From: Acidimicrobiales bacterium
Lineage (GTDB): Bacteria > Actinomycetota > Acidimicrobiia > Acidimicrobiales > Ilumatobacteraceae
Reading direction: 5' to 3'
DNA: 39,402 bases
Assembly (NCBI GenBank): GCA_947465505.1
Contig: CANIBN010000004.1
Location: forward strand, 1-39,402
Shown here in pieces: positions 16,450-24,076 of this stretch (position 1 is the first letter of the stretch; each line of letters opens with the position of its first letter). Under the pieces are notes generated by a model. It had not been told where the DNA came from and ran no database searches. It saw nothing but the letters and a program-made list of their open reading frames with translations. The position numbers and the translations under genes were made by a program.

Positions 16450-17481
16450 TTACTCGAAGAGGTTCGGCGTGGTGCCGCGGTCGACACTCGGCGCCGGCAG
16501 ACCGAGGTGGGCCCACGCCGCAGGCATGGCGACGCGGCCCCGAGGGGTACGAGCGATGAAGCCGAGTTGGATGAGGAAGGGCTCGTACACGTCCTCCACC
16601 GTCTCGGGTTGCTCGCCGACGCTGATGGCGAGGGTAGACAGACCCACTGGTCCACCCCCGAACTGTTCGCAGATAGCGCGGAGTACGGCTCGGTCAAGCT
16701 TGTCGAGTCCACGTTCGTCCACGCCGAATAGCGCAAGCGATTCGTGAGCGATCTGCCGGTCGATACGACCGTCGGCACGCACCTCTGCATAGTCCCGAAC
16801 ACGCCGGAGCAAGCGGTTCGCGATTCGGGGAGTTCCACGACTGCGGCCAGCAATCTCTCGGGAACCGTCGCTATCGATGTCAACGCCCAGAATGCGGGCT
16901 GCCCGGCTGACGATGGACTCGAGTTCCTCACGGTCGTAGTAATCAAGCCGTGCGACGAGTCCGAAACGGTCGCGCAGCGGTCCGGTGATCATGCCGGTAC
17001 GCGTCGTGGCCCCCACGAGGGTGAACGGTGGCAGGGTGAGCCGGATCGAGGAAGCAGCAGGGCCCTTGCCGACCACGATGTCGAGCTGGAAGTCCTCCAT
17101 GGCCGGGTACAGGATCTCTTCCACCGAGCGCGAGAGCCGATGGATCTCGTCAATAAAGAGAACATCGCCTTCCTCGAGCTTGGTGAGGATGGCCGCCAAG
17201 TCTCCCGCCCGCTCGAGGGCTGGTCCCGAGGTGATGTGCAGATGCACGTCCATCTCGGCCGCAACGATAGAAGCAAGACTCGTCTTGCCGAGTCCGGGGG
17301 GCCCAGCGAACAACAGATGGTCAGCAGCCTGACCCCGCTTGCGCGCCGCTTCGAGCACGATGCCAAGGTGTTCTTTCAGGGCCCGCTGACCGACAAACTC
17401 GCTGAGCCGTCTCGGCCGCAGGCCAACCTCGACAACGGTCTCATCGTCGGAGGATCCGGGCTGAAGCAGTTCGTCACGCAC
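16450..17481 (-). CDS. ruvB: Holliday junction branch migration ATPase RuvB
   Basis: Hexameric AAA+ motor that drives branch migration with RuvA. The 343-residue product shows [12 protein letters not shown], Walker A GPPGLGKT at 60-67, Walker [12 protein letters not shown], the sensor region [19 protein letters not shown], arginine-finger/sensor 2 region [17 protein letters not shown], and the C-terminal winged helix [25 protein letters not shown]. Its start overlaps the end of ruvA by 8 bp. It is the last gene of the ruvC-ruvA-ruvB operon, whose promoter carries an SOS box. Confidence 0.98.
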   Translation of the reverse strand: MRDELLQPGSSDDETVVEVGLRPRRLSEFVGQRALKEHLGIVLEAARKRGQAADHLLFAGPPGLGKTSLASIVAAEMDVHLHITSGPALERAGDLAAILTKLEEGDVLFIDEIHRLSRSVEEILYPAMEDFQLDIVVGKGPAASSIRLTLPPFTLVGATTRTGMITGPLRDRFGLVARLDYYDREELESIVSRAARILGVDIDSDGSREIAGRSRGTPRIANRLLRRVRDYAEVRADGRIDRQIAHESLALFGVDERGLDKLDRAVLRAICEQFGGGPVGLSTLAISVGEQPETVEDVYEPFLIQLGFIARTPRGRVAMPAAWAHLGLPAPSVDRGTTPNLFE

Positions 17482-18070
17482 GCCGCGCTCCCAACATCTT
17501 CAGCGCATCACGCAGCAACGTCGAGGCATCAGCACCCACGGGCAGTTCCCGCATGGCCTCTCGGATCTCGTCGTTCGAGTAACCCAACTGACCGAGCGCC
17601 TCGCGCACATCGACGACGGCGCTCGAGACTCCCCCCAAGCCGGCGGGCGTGGCCACCACGCCATCGGGAAGGTCGAGTCGGTTTCGCAGCTCGATCACCA
17701 GACGTTCTGCAGTCTTCTTGCCGACGCCGGGCACGAGGCAGAGCGAGCCGATGTCTGCGGTGGCAACGATGTCTCGCAGCGCTGAGGGCGTGTGCGTCGC
17801 AAGGATCGCCATGGCGAGTGCCGGTCCGACACCATTCGCCTTCAGCAGCAGCTCGAACGTAAGGCGTTCGTCTCGACCGGGAAAGCCGTAGAGCAGCTCG
17901 GAGTCCTCGCGTACGTGGTGGTGCACGTAGAGGAAGGCCGTCGTCGTGGGTTCGAGCTCGCCGAGGACGCGTGGTGACACGAGGACCCGATAACCGACAC
18001 CGGACACTTCGAGCAGCACCTCGCCGTCACCGGTTCGCTCAAGCACCACTCCACGCAAGGAGCCGATCAC
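17474..18070 (-). CDS. ruvA: Holliday junction DNA-binding subunit RuvA
   Basis: Tetrameric junction-binding protein that loads RuvB. The 198-residue product has the OB-fold N-terminus ([20 protein letters not shown]), two helix-hairpin-helix motifs ([16 protein letters not shown] and [19 protein letters not shown]), and the small C-terminal RuvB-contact domain ([19 protein letters not shown]). ATG at 18070 overlaps the ruvC stop by 4 bp (ATGA). Normal length; no odd residues. Confidence 0.97.
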   Translation of the reverse strand: MIGSLRGVVLERTGDGEVLLEVSGVGYRVLVSPRVLGELEPTTTAFLYVHHHVREDSELLYGFPGRDERLTFELLLKANGVGPALAMAILATHTPSALRDIVATADIGSLCLVPGVGKKTAERLVIELRNRLDLPDGVVATPAGLGGVSSAVVDVREALGQLGYSNDEIREAMRELPVGADASTLLRDALKMLGARRA

Positions 18071-18570
18071 GAGGACGCCTCGGCCACGCGGCGCCTCATC
18101 GGATTCATGGCCAGATGGCAGAGGGCCAGGGCCGCGGCATCGGCGGCATCTGCCGGCTTTGGGGGCGTGGCCAAGCCCAGACGCAACTGCACCATGCGTT
18201 GCACCTGTTCCTTGTCGGCACCGCCGTAACCAGCAACCGCGTCCTTCACCTGATTGGGAGAGTACTGGGCCACCTCACACCCGGCGTCGAGCGCCTCAAC
18301 GAGCGCCAGTCCACTGGCCTGTCCGACGCTCATGGCCGTGCGGACGTTCACCTGGAAGAAGACTCGTTCCACGGCAACCGCCTGCGGGCGATACTCGGCG
18401 ATGAGGGCACGAAGATCATTCCGGAGCAGGAGCAAACGTTCAGCGAGTTCGGCATCGGTAGGTGTTCGAAGGACACCCATCGCCACTGCCCGAGCCTTCC
18501 CCGGACCGAGGGCCTCGACGCAGGCATACCCGCACCGGGTGAGACCAGGGTCGATGCCGAGGACGAACAT
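18067..18570 (-). CDS. ruvC: Holliday junction resolvase RuvC
   Basis: Dimeric endonuclease that cuts Holliday junctions. The 167-residue product starts MFVLGIDPGLTRCGYA with the first catalytic Asp, has VERVFFQVNVRTAM with the catalytic Glu, YSPNQVKDAVAGYGGADKEQVQRMV, and the C-terminal acidic pair in PADAADAAALALCHL. An upstream in-frame GTG at 18612 would add 14 residues, but the ATG at 18570 fits the family start and stands exactly 7 nt after a TACAAT -10 box, with no Shine-Dalgarno sequence, so the mRNA is probably leaderless. An actinobacterial-type LexA box overlaps this start codon. Confidence 0.96.
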   Translation of the reverse strand: MFVLGIDPGLTRCGYACVEALGPGKARAVAMGVLRTPTDAELAERLLLLRNDLRALIAEYRPQAVAVERVFFQVNVRTAMSVGQASGLALVEALDAGCEVAQYSPNQVKDAVAGYGGADKEQVQRMVQLRLGLATPPKPADAADAAALALCHLAMNPMRRRVAEASS

Positions 18571-18578
18571 GGGTTCGA
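18563..18578 (-). promoter_or_regulatory. LexA-binding SOS box over the ruvC start
   Basis: On the minus strand the 16 bases read TCGAACCCATGTTCGT. This matches the actinobacterial/Gram-positive LexA consensus CGAAC-N4-GTTCG perfectly in its ten core positions. The ATG of ruvC lies inside the box and the -10 TACAAT shares the first T. A LexA dimer here would cover the transcription start, so ruvCAB should be derepressed on DNA damage. That LexA binds is inferred, not shown. Confidence 0.8.
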
Positions 18579-18583
18579 TTGTA
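18578..18583 (-). promoter_or_regulatory. -10 box of ruvCAB (TACAAT)
   Basis: TACAAT on the minus strand, 7 nt before the ruvC ATG. This spacing puts the transcription start at the A of the start codon. An 8-bp inverted repeat (GGGTTCGA at one side, TCGAACCC at the other, 12 nt apart) flanks the box. No good -35 hexamer is seen. Confidence 0.65.
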
Positions 18584-18605
18584 CCTTGCTTCGAACCCTT
18601 GTGGT

Positions 18606-18626
18606 GGATCACCCGAAGGTCGATCC
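18606..18626 (-). terminator. UUCG-loop hairpin after the peroxiredoxin-hisI unit
   Basis: Eight nucleotides downstream of the hisI-like stop, the minus strand folds into a stem with arms GGATC(G)ACC and GGTGATCC, one bulged G, closed by a C-UUCG-G tetraloop. This is one of the most stable small hairpins. There is no T-tract after it, so it may slow polymerase or protect the 3' end rather than act as a classical intrinsic terminator. It separates this unit from the ruvC promoter. Confidence 0.5.
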
Positions 18627-18633
18627 AGTCGTT

Positions 18634-19053
18634 TCAGTCGACAAATCGCAGTGTCTCGGGGTTCTCGACCACTCGGTAGTAGCAGCCTGATCGGGTATTC
18701 CCGCTGATCGGGTCCTTGGTGTGACAAGCGCCGCCGGTGGCTCGACGGACTCGATACAGCAACGAGTTCTGTTCGCAATTCACACGAACCTCGACGAGGT
18801 GGAGCACATCACCCGAACTTGCACCCTTGTGCCAGAGTTCGTTGCGCGAGGTGGACCACAACACTGCGCTTTGGCGAGCAAGTGTCTCTCGATACGCGAG
18901 TTCGTTTGCGTAACCGAGAAAGATCACCTCGCCGGAATCTGCGTCCTGGAGCACCACCGGAACCACCTGTTGCCCAGCCCGACCGATCTTGCCAATCTTG
19001 TCGAAATCCAACAGGACCGACAGACCCTCTTCGACGTCGTACGAGCCGCTCAC
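18634..19053 (-). CDS. HisI-like (phosphoribosyl-AMP cyclohydrolase family) protein
   Basis: The 139-residue protein is plainly of the HisI fold: [38 protein letters not shown] and ACHT...CYYR all align with the family. HisI opens the ring of PR-AMP in histidine synthesis. The three zinc cysteines are kept (in NCEQN, ACHT and GCYYR), but the magnesium-binding DCDxD motif is NCEQN and the loop between the last two cysteines is seven residues longer than usual. It lies outside any his operon and its start overlaps the peroxiredoxin stop by 4 bp. It may be a divergent but active HisI or a paralogue with another substrate; no gene symbol is given for that reason. Confidence 0.75.
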   Translation of the reverse strand: MSGSYDVEEGLSVLLDFDKIGKIGRAGQQVVPVVLQDADSGEVIFLGYANELAYRETLARQSAVLWSTSRNELWHKGASSGDVLHLVEVRVNCEQNSLLYRVRRATGGACHTKDPISGNTRSGCYYRVVENPETLRFVD

Positions 19054-19508
19054 GAGGTACCTGCGGCCTTGACCGCCTCAATGAGCTCAGAAGCAGGCCG
19101 ATAGGTGAGGCCCGCAATTGCCCGATGCGCGTAACGAACAACACCGGCGCCGTCGACAACGAACACGCTGCGGCGGTAGAAGCCGATGGGGCCGAGCGTT
19201 CCGTAGAGCGCGCCCACTGCCTTGTCCGTATCGGCGAGCAGGGGAAACTCGAAGCCATGCTTCGAGCGAAACTTCTCGTGGCTCGCCACGTCCTGCGGAC
19301 TGATCGCGAGAATCGTTGCGTCCACGTTCGAGAACTCGGACAGATCGTGGTTGTATGAGTTCAACTGCTTGGTGCACACCGGAGTGTCGTCACCCGGATA
19401 GAAGACGAGAACGACAGGTGCACCGCGGAACTCGGCGAGCGAATAACTCCGCCCACCCGTACCGCTCAGCGTGAAATCAGGGGCTACATCACCCACTGCG
19501 ATTGCCAT
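19050..19508 (-). CDS. Peroxiredoxin, one-cysteine (Bcp/AhpE-like)
   Basis: Thiol peroxidase of 152 residues with the thioredoxin-fold AhpC/TSA layout: [15 protein letters not shown], then [18 protein letters not shown] with the peroxidatic Cys45 in the family TPxxC setting, [16 protein letters not shown], and [17 protein letters not shown]. Cys45 is the only cysteine in the protein, so it must be reduced by an outside thiol. Mycobacterial one-Cys AhpE is reduced through mycothiol/mycoredoxin, and mshC is present in this window, which makes that route plausible here (inference). ATG at 19508 has AAGGAG 6 nt upstream and its own TAGCCT box. Likely operon with the hisI-like gene. Confidence 0.88.
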   Translation of the reverse strand: MAIAVGDVAPDFTLSGTGGRSYSLAEFRGAPVVLVFYPGDDTPVCTKQLNSYNHDLSEFSNVDATILAISPQDVASHEKFRSKHGFEFPLLADTDKAVGALYGTLGPIGFYRRSVFVVDGAGVVRYAHRAIAGLTYRPASELIEAVKAAGTS

Positions 19509-19530
19509 GTGCTGCTCCTTCGTCTCTCTC

Positions 19531-19536
19531 AGGCTA
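19531..19536 (-). promoter_or_regulatory. Putative -10 box of the peroxiredoxin gene (TAGCCT)
   Basis: TAGCCT on the minus strand begins one base after the yebC stop and lies 22 nt before the peroxiredoxin ATG. Unlike most promoters in the window it leaves room for a short leader of about 15 nt that holds a clear AAGGAG ribosome binding site. Confidence 0.45.
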
Positions 19537-19537
19537 C

Positions 19538-20287
19538 TCAGACGTCCAGCTGGGACATGAGTTCTTCGGTGATGTCGAAGTTGCTGTACACATCCTGCAC
19601 GTCGTCGTTGTCCTCGAGGGTGTCAATGATCCGAAGGATCTTGCGGGCGTCCTCGGCATCGGTGACCGGAATGGTGTTTGCAGCAAGCATGGTGGTCTCG
19701 GCGGACAGCACCTCGAGACCCGCCCCTTCCAACGCCCCCTTGACCTCGAACAGGCTCGACGGCTCGCAGGCCACCTGCCACGAATCTCCTTGATCGCTGA
19801 TGTCGTCCGCACCAGCCTCCAAAGCCGCCATCATCACGTCGTCCTCCGCAACGGTCCGGGCAACCTGAACCAGTCCCCTACGGGCGAACTGCCAGCCGAC
19901 GGCGCCCGGTTCTGCCATAGCGCCACCGAGCTTGGAGAAGATTGCCCGCACCTCAGATCCGGTGCGATTGCGATTGTCGGTGAGGACATCAATCAAGATG
20001 CCGACGCCACCGGGGGCATAGCCCTCGTACATGATGGCCTCGTAGGTGCCGCCGTCACTCTCACCCGTGCCGCGCTTGATCGCTCGGTCGATGGCATCGT
20101 TGGTCATCTGGCCGGCCTTGGCCTTGAGCACGACGGTTCGCAGCGTGGCGTTCGTACCCGGATCACCGCCGCCCTGCCGGGCTGCTACCTCAAGTTGGCG
20201 CGCAATCTTGGCGAACAACTTGCCGCGCTTCGCGTCGAGCGCGCCCTTCTTGTGCTTGATCGTTGCCCATTTGGAATGACCAGACAT
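19538..20287 (-). CDS. yebC: YebC/PmpR (TACO1) family protein
   Basis: The 249-residue product has the family start [68 protein letters not shown], and the C-terminal [17 protein letters not shown]. The family was described as transcriptional regulators (YebC in E. coli, PmpR in Pseudomonas) and its mitochondrial form TACO1 as a translation factor; recent work on bacterial members points to help at proline-stalled ribosomes. ATG at 20287 has a strong AGGAGG 5 nt upstream. In M. tuberculosis the homologue Rv2603c also follows pdxT. Confidence 0.95.
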   Translation of the reverse strand: MSGHSKWATIKHKKGALDAKRGKLFAKIARQLEVAARQGGGDPGTNATLRTVVLKAKAGQMTNDAIDRAIKRGTGESDGGTYEAIMYEGYAPGGVGILIDVLTDNRNRTGSEVRAIFSKLGGAMAEPGAVGWQFARRGLVQVARTVAEDDVMMAALEAGADDISDQGDSWQVACEPSSLFEVKGALEGAGLEVLSAETTMLAANTIPVTDAEDARKILRIIDTLEDNDDVQDVYSNFDITEELMSQLDV

Positions 20288-20296
20288 TGAGACCTC

Positions 20297-20872
20297 CTAG
20301 ATCTCCGAGAGGAACAGTTCGTGGAGCCGACCGTCTCCGGTGAGCTCGGGATGGAACGAGGCCGCCATCACGGACCCCTGACGTACGAGTACTGGCTGGG
20401 CCTCATGGCGAGCAAGAACCTGCACGCCGCCGCCCAACTCGGTGATGAGTGGGGCCCGGATGAACACAGCGGGAAATGGTGCGTTGAGTCCGGTGACCGA
20501 CAGGTCAGCCTCAAAACTGTCCACCTGACGACCATAGGCATTTCGGCGCACGGTGACATCGAGTGCCGCAAAGCTCTGTTGGTCTGGGCGGCCGTCGAGC
20601 ACCCTGGCCGCCAGCAGGATCATTCCTGCGCAGGTACCGAACACCGGAAAGCCCTGCGAAAGGCGCTTACCCAGTGCAACGAACAGCCCCGACGAGACGA
20701 GGAGTTTCGACATCGTGGTGGACTCGCCACCGGGCATCACCAGCCCGGAAAGACGCGCCAGGTCGCCAGGGACCCGGACCTCGGAAACCTCAGCGCCGAG
20801 CCCCTCGAGCACCTCTGCATGCGCGGCAAACGCACCCTGAAGGGCCAACACCCCAACGCGAACCGCTCCCAC
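20297..20872 (-). CDS. pdxT: Pyridoxal 5'-phosphate synthase glutaminase subunit PdxT
   Basis: Class I glutaminase that feeds ammonia to PdxS for PLP synthesis. The product has the Gly/Ser-rich LVMPGGESTTM motif, catalytic Cys in FGTCAGMILLA and the His-Glu pair in SFHPELTGD, all intact. The open frame can begin at a TTG at 20893 (198 aa), but I prefer the GTG at 20872 (191 aa), which has AGGAAGG 7 nt upstream and starts close to the usual family N-terminus VGVLALQGAF. It follows pdxS by about 30 bp, so the two subunits are co-transcribed; yebC follows 9 bp later. Confidence 0.94.
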   Translation of the reverse strand: MGAVRVGVLALQGAFAAHAEVLEGLGAEVSEVRVPGDLARLSGLVMPGGESTTMSKLLVSSGLFVALGKRLSQGFPVFGTCAGMILLAARVLDGRPDQQSFAALDVTVRRNAYGRQVDSFEADLSVTGLNAPFPAVFIRAPLITELGGGVQVLARHEAQPVLVRQGSVMAASFHPELTGDGRLHELFLSEI

Positions 20873-20905
20873 CTGGGGGCCTTCCTGCACCAAGCATCGC
20901 CGCAG

Positions 20906-21850
20906 TTACCAACCGCGGTCGGCGTACTTGACGACAACCTCATCCATGCCGATGCCGGTCATCGGTGCCCCGAGGCCACGCGACACCTTCGCAAGCCGCT
21001 TCGCATCCCGATAGTGGGTCGTCGCCTCGACGATTGCCTTGGCTCGCTTTGCCGGCTCGTCGCTCTTGAAGATGCCTGATCCGACGAACACAGCCTCAGC
21101 GCCGAGCTGCATCGCCAGCGCGGCATCGGCCGGCGTGGCGAGTCCACCTGCGCAGAAGATCGGGACGGGGAATCGACCGGTTTCGGCAATCTCCTGAACC
21201 AGCGGCAACGGTGCCTGGAGCGTCTTGGCCCATTGGAACAGCTCGGCGGAGTCTGCCTGCGTGATCTTCCTGATGTCGCCGAGAATCGAGCGCAGGTGAC
21301 GGACCGCCTCCACCACGTTCCCGGTGCCGGCCTCGCCCTTCGAGCGAATCATGGCTGCACCCTCGCTGACACGACGGAGCGCCTCACCCAGATTCGTTGC
21401 GCCGCAGACGAAGGGGACAGCGAAACCGAACTTGTCGATGTGATGAGCCTCGTCGGCAGGAGTCAATACCTCGGACTCGTCGATGAAGTCGACTCCGAGT
21501 GCCTCGAGAATCTGAGCCTCGACGAAATGCCCAATGCGCGCCTTCGCCATGACCGGGATCGAAACCACTTTCTGGATTCCCTCGATCATCCCGGGGTCGC
21601 TCATGCGGGCCACGCCACCATCACGACGGATGTCGGCCGGAACGCGCTCCAGGGCCATCACCGCGCAGGCGCCAGCATCTTCTGCGATTTTCGCGTGCTC
21701 GGGCGTGACGACGTCCATGATGACGCCACCCTTGAGCATCTCGGCGAGCCCACGCTTCACCGCAAAGGTGCCGGTCGACCGCTCAGCAGCAGACTTGGCG
21801 GAGGAACCCTTCTTCGCAGCGTTCTTCGATCGGTTGGTGCTCGTTGCCAT
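20906..21850 (-). CDS. pdxS: Pyridoxal 5'-phosphate synthase subunit PdxS
   Basis: TIM-barrel synthase that builds PLP from ribose 5-phosphate, glyceraldehyde 3-phosphate and ammonia. The 314-residue product shows [18 protein letters not shown] with the first catalytic Lys region, [51 protein letters not shown] with the second Lys, and FAAGG-type [24 protein letters not shown] near the phosphate site. A Ser/Lys/Ala-rich N-terminal extension of about 28 residues precedes the core. ATG at 21850 sits 8 nt after a TACGCT box. Confidence 0.97.
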   Translation of the reverse strand: MATSTNRSKNAAKKGSSAKSAAERSTGTFAVKRGLAEMLKGGVIMDVVTPEHAKIAEDAGACAVMALERVPADIRRDGGVARMSDPGMIEGIQKVVSIPVMAKARIGHFVEAQILEALGVDFIDESEVLTPADEAHHIDKFGFAVPFVCGATNLGEALRRVSEGAAMIRSKGEAGTGNVVEAVRHLRSILGDIRKITQADSAELFQWAKTLQAPLPLVQEIAETGRFPVPIFCAGGLATPADAALAMQLGAEAVFVGSGIFKSDEPAKRAKAIVEATTHYRDAKRLAKVSRGLGAPMTGIGMDEVVVKYADRGW

Positions 21851-21858
21851 GAACCCAA

Positions 21859-21864
21859 AGCGTA
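21859..21864 (-). promoter_or_regulatory. Putative -10 box of pdxS-pdxT-yebC (TACGCT)
   Basis: TACGCT on the minus strand ends 8 nt before the pdxS ATG with no ribosome binding site between. The expected -35 position falls inside the palindrome at 21878-21892. Confidence 0.45.
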
Positions 21865-21877
21865 TCGGCCGGTCGCG

Positions 21878-21892
21878 CCCTCACCGTGAGGG
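21878..21892. other. Palindrome between the DUF3048 gene and pdxS
   Basis: The plus strand reads CCCTCACCGTGAGGG, arms CCCTCAC and GTGAGGG around a single base. It lies 15 nt past the stop of the DUF3048 gene and over the -35 region of pdxS. It may be a termination hairpin for the htpX-DUF3048 unit or an operator of the PLP genes; there is no T-tract, and sequence alone does not decide. Confidence 0.45.
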
Positions 21893-21907
21893 ATTCCCGT
21901 TGGTCGC

Positions 21908-23104
21908 CTACTTGATCTTCCAAGGCACCGACGCGGGGTCGACCCCGACATCCACGATGGCGAGCCTCGAGGCCCGTGCAAGTTCAACCCACGTACGTCC
22001 GGGTGTGAGGAGAATCTCTCGACCGTTACTGTCCGTCAGGGTCCACGGCTCGGTGTCAGAGTCCCGGGACCACGTGCCCACCACGAGTCGCCCGTCGGTA
22101 AATACCAGCGCCCTGCCGGTGCCAATCGTCTGCGCTTCGGGGGAATTGGGGTCGGCCTCGCTCGGCCGATAGCGCACCTCGAGCACCACCACATTTGCCG
22201 GGCTTACCGGCAGGTCTCCCTCGGCGAGGTGTGGCTTTCGGTCCGAGGTTCGCAACCAAGACGCCGTCTTCGAGTTCCAGGTCCAAAGAACGCGGGTTGC
22301 CGACATCACCAGTTTGACTCCGCTCACCACACGACCACCCGCGTCCCCATTGGGAGAGCGGTAGCCGAAGATGGACGGCGGAGCAACACTGTCTGGAGGA
22401 GCAAGAGCCAGCAGCAGCGGTCCCGTGGCGAGCAAGTTGTGCGGAGCCTTGCGCTTCTTCGTCCGGGACCACACGCCCTTGTTCCGCCACCCACTCGTGG
22501 CCGAGAGGTTCACGACCGGTGACTTCTTCACGAGCGCCGTGACCTTTCGATTGCCGCCGGACCAGGCAAAGAGGGGGTGATCGAACATCGGGGCGATCAA
22601 CATGTCTTGCGTGCGAGCAGATCTCACCGGTCCCACGACCTCCGGCACCACGGAGTGGAAGACCGCCATGAAGCGGGTGATGCCCTCAACGATCTCTTCG
22701 ATAACGATGTCGGCCTGCTCGAGTCCGTACTGCGGACGGGCACCCTCGTGCCCGTCGATCTTCACGATCAGAGCGGGTCGGCGACGCAGGTCCGCATCGA
22801 CGGGCAGTCCCGTCAACGGTGCATTCGTGGGCGCCGAAACCGACGTAGCAGAGGCAGGTGGCGGGGTCGTGGGCGAGCCGGTGGAGCGAGGAGCGTTCGT
22901 GGAAGCAACCACCTGCGGCGCCGGCTCGAGGACAGGCTCGACCGTCAAATCGGTTACTGCGTTGGTGACGTCCACCTGTTCGCCGATTGTCGACGCCACG
23001 CGCCGAGAGCCCGAAGTACTCGATCCACACGCGCTCGACGCCAGAACAGCAACACCGAGCAGTCCGTAGCGAAGCAGTCTCCCCATCGAGGGAGTACGTC
23101 TCAT
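21908..23104 (-). CDS. DUF3048 domain lipoprotein (YerB-like)
   Basis: The 398-residue product has a lipoprotein signal: basic RR/R residues, a hydrophobic run (LLRYGLLGVAVLASSAC) and a lipobox cysteine about 26 residues from the start, so it should be anchored on the outer face of the membrane. A Thr/Pro/Ala-rich spacer leads to the DUF3048 N-terminal part (LTGLPVDADLRRRPALIVKIDG, QADIVIEEIVEGITRFMAVFHS, VGPVRSARTQD) and the C-terminal part ending with a region that binds or measures a bulky ligand in no known way. Function of the family (Bacillus YerB) is unknown. The ATG at 23104 overlaps the htpX stop by one base; a GTG just before it is an alternative. Confidence 0.85.
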   Translation of the reverse strand: MRRTPSMGRLLRYGLLGVAVLASSACGSSTSGSRRVASTIGEQVDVTNAVTDLTVEPVLEPAPQVVASTNAPRSTGSPTTPPPASATSVSAPTNAPLTGLPVDADLRRRPALIVKIDGHEGARPQYGLEQADIVIEEIVEGITRFMAVFHSVVPEVVGPVRSARTQDMLIAPMFDHPLFAWSGGNRKVTALVKKSPVVNLSATSGWRNKGVWSRTKKRKAPHNLLATGPLLLALAPPDSVAPPSIFGYRSPNGDAGGRVVSGVKLVMSATRVLWTWNSKTASWLRTSDRKPHLAEGDLPVSPANVVVLEVRYRPSEADPNSPEAQTIGTGRALVFTDGRLVVGTWSRDSDTEPWTLTDSNGREILLTPGRTWVELARASRLAIVDVGVDPASVPWKIK

Positions 23105-24009
23105 CACAGTTCCCGCAGGAGCCCGATGCGATCCTCCATCGGCGGGTGCGTAGCGAAGAGCCGGTGGAACCAGGCCAAACGCCCGTCATCGCCAACACCT
23201 GAAAGCGGTTGCGCCATCCAGAGGTGAGCCGTTGCGGCTGTAGCCGAATGAGTAACGGTCCTATTGTCACGAAGCTTCTCGAGCGCAGCGACCATGCCCG
23301 GTGGGTATCGCGTGATCTGGCACGCGGACGCATCCGCAAGCGATTCCCTCCGCCGACTGATTGACACCTGCATCAGCCTGCCAAGGAGTGGCGCGCTCAT
23401 GAGCATCGCGAAGCCGAGCCATGCAATGGGGTTCGTTCGGTCGGCTCGATCACCGTCTCGACGGGAGCGGCCGCCGTTCCACCACATCAGCCGGATCGTC
23501 ATCTCCGCGGCAAGGGCGACGTTGCCTACCAGTGTGACGGCGACGGTTGACAACAGAATGTCGTAGTTCCGGATATGAGCGAGTTCGTGGGCAACAACGC
23601 CTTCCAACTCCACACGATTCATGCTGTCCAGCAATCCCGTGGTCACGGCGAGGGATGCGTTCTTGGGGTTTCTGCCCGTAGCGAACGCGTTCGGCGCCGG
23701 ATCATGGACCACGAAGACACGTGGCTTCGGCAGTCCGCTCGCGATGCACAGCCCTTCGACAAGGTTGTGGAGTCGCTTGTACTCCACCGGGTCCGCTGGA
23801 ACCGCTCGACTCACCGACAGGGCTATTGCATCAGCCTTCCAGTACGACCCGACACTCATCAATGCTGCGACAGCGAACGCCACGACAATGCCGATGATGC
23901 CGTTCCCGGCGAGGAAGCCGATCGCTGCCCCAAGAGCGACGATCACGAGCACGAACGCCCCAATCAGCAGAGCGGTTCGCTTCTTGTTCGCGGCGATGAG
24001 ATCGAGCAT
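23104..24009 (-). CDS. htpX: HtpX-type M48 membrane metalloprotease
   Basis: Zinc endopeptidase of the inner membrane, in quality control of membrane proteins. The 301-residue product has an N-terminal NKKRTALLIGAFVLV helix, a second helix (IIGIVVAFAVAALMSV), the PNAFATGRNPKNASLAVTTGLL motif, the zinc site HELAH at 141-145 with further ligand Glu in the ESLAD region (RRRESLADASACQIT), and the C-terminal LFATHPPMEDRI typical of the family. I choose ATG at 24009 because a TAGCCT box ends 10 nt upstream of it and the family usually starts near this point; a GTG at 24039 would add 10 residues. The downstream DUF3048 gene overlaps it. Confidence 0.93.
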   Translation of the reverse strand: MLDLIAANKKRTALLIGAFVLVIVALGAAIGFLAGNGIIGIVVAFAVAALMSVGSYWKADAIALSVSRAVPADPVEYKRLHNLVEGLCIASGLPKPRVFVVHDPAPNAFATGRNPKNASLAVTTGLLDSMNRVELEGVVAHELAHIRNYDILLSTVAVTLVGNVALAAEMTIRLMWWNGGRSRRDGDRADRTNPIAWLGFAMLMSAPLLGRLMQVSISRRRESLADASACQITRYPPGMVAALEKLRDNRTVTHSATAATAHLWMAQPLSGVGDDGRLAWFHRLFATHPPMEDRIGLLREL

Positions 24010-24019
24010 GACGGCATGC

Positions 24020-24025
24020 AGGCTA
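24020..24025 (-). promoter_or_regulatory. Putative -10 box of htpX (TAGCCT)
   Basis: TAGCCT on the minus strand, 10 nt before the preferred ATG of htpX. If the longer GTG start were real this box would lie inside the gene, so it helps choose the shorter form. Confidence 0.45.
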
Positions 24026-24035
24026 ACGAGGGGGT

Positions 24036-24051
24036 TCACCGTTACCGGTGA
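24036..24051. promoter_or_regulatory. Perfect palindrome at the htpX -35 position
   Basis: Plus strand arms TCACCG and CGGTGA are separated by TTAC, a perfect 6-bp inverted repeat. The expected -35 element of the htpX promoter (17 nt before the TAGCCT box) would fall inside it. This fits an operator for a dimeric repressor or activator; it could also be a hairpin closing the pimA-lemA transcript. Confidence 0.45.
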
Positions 24052-24076
24052 TGCTCCGACCGCTTCGTGCCAGAAG

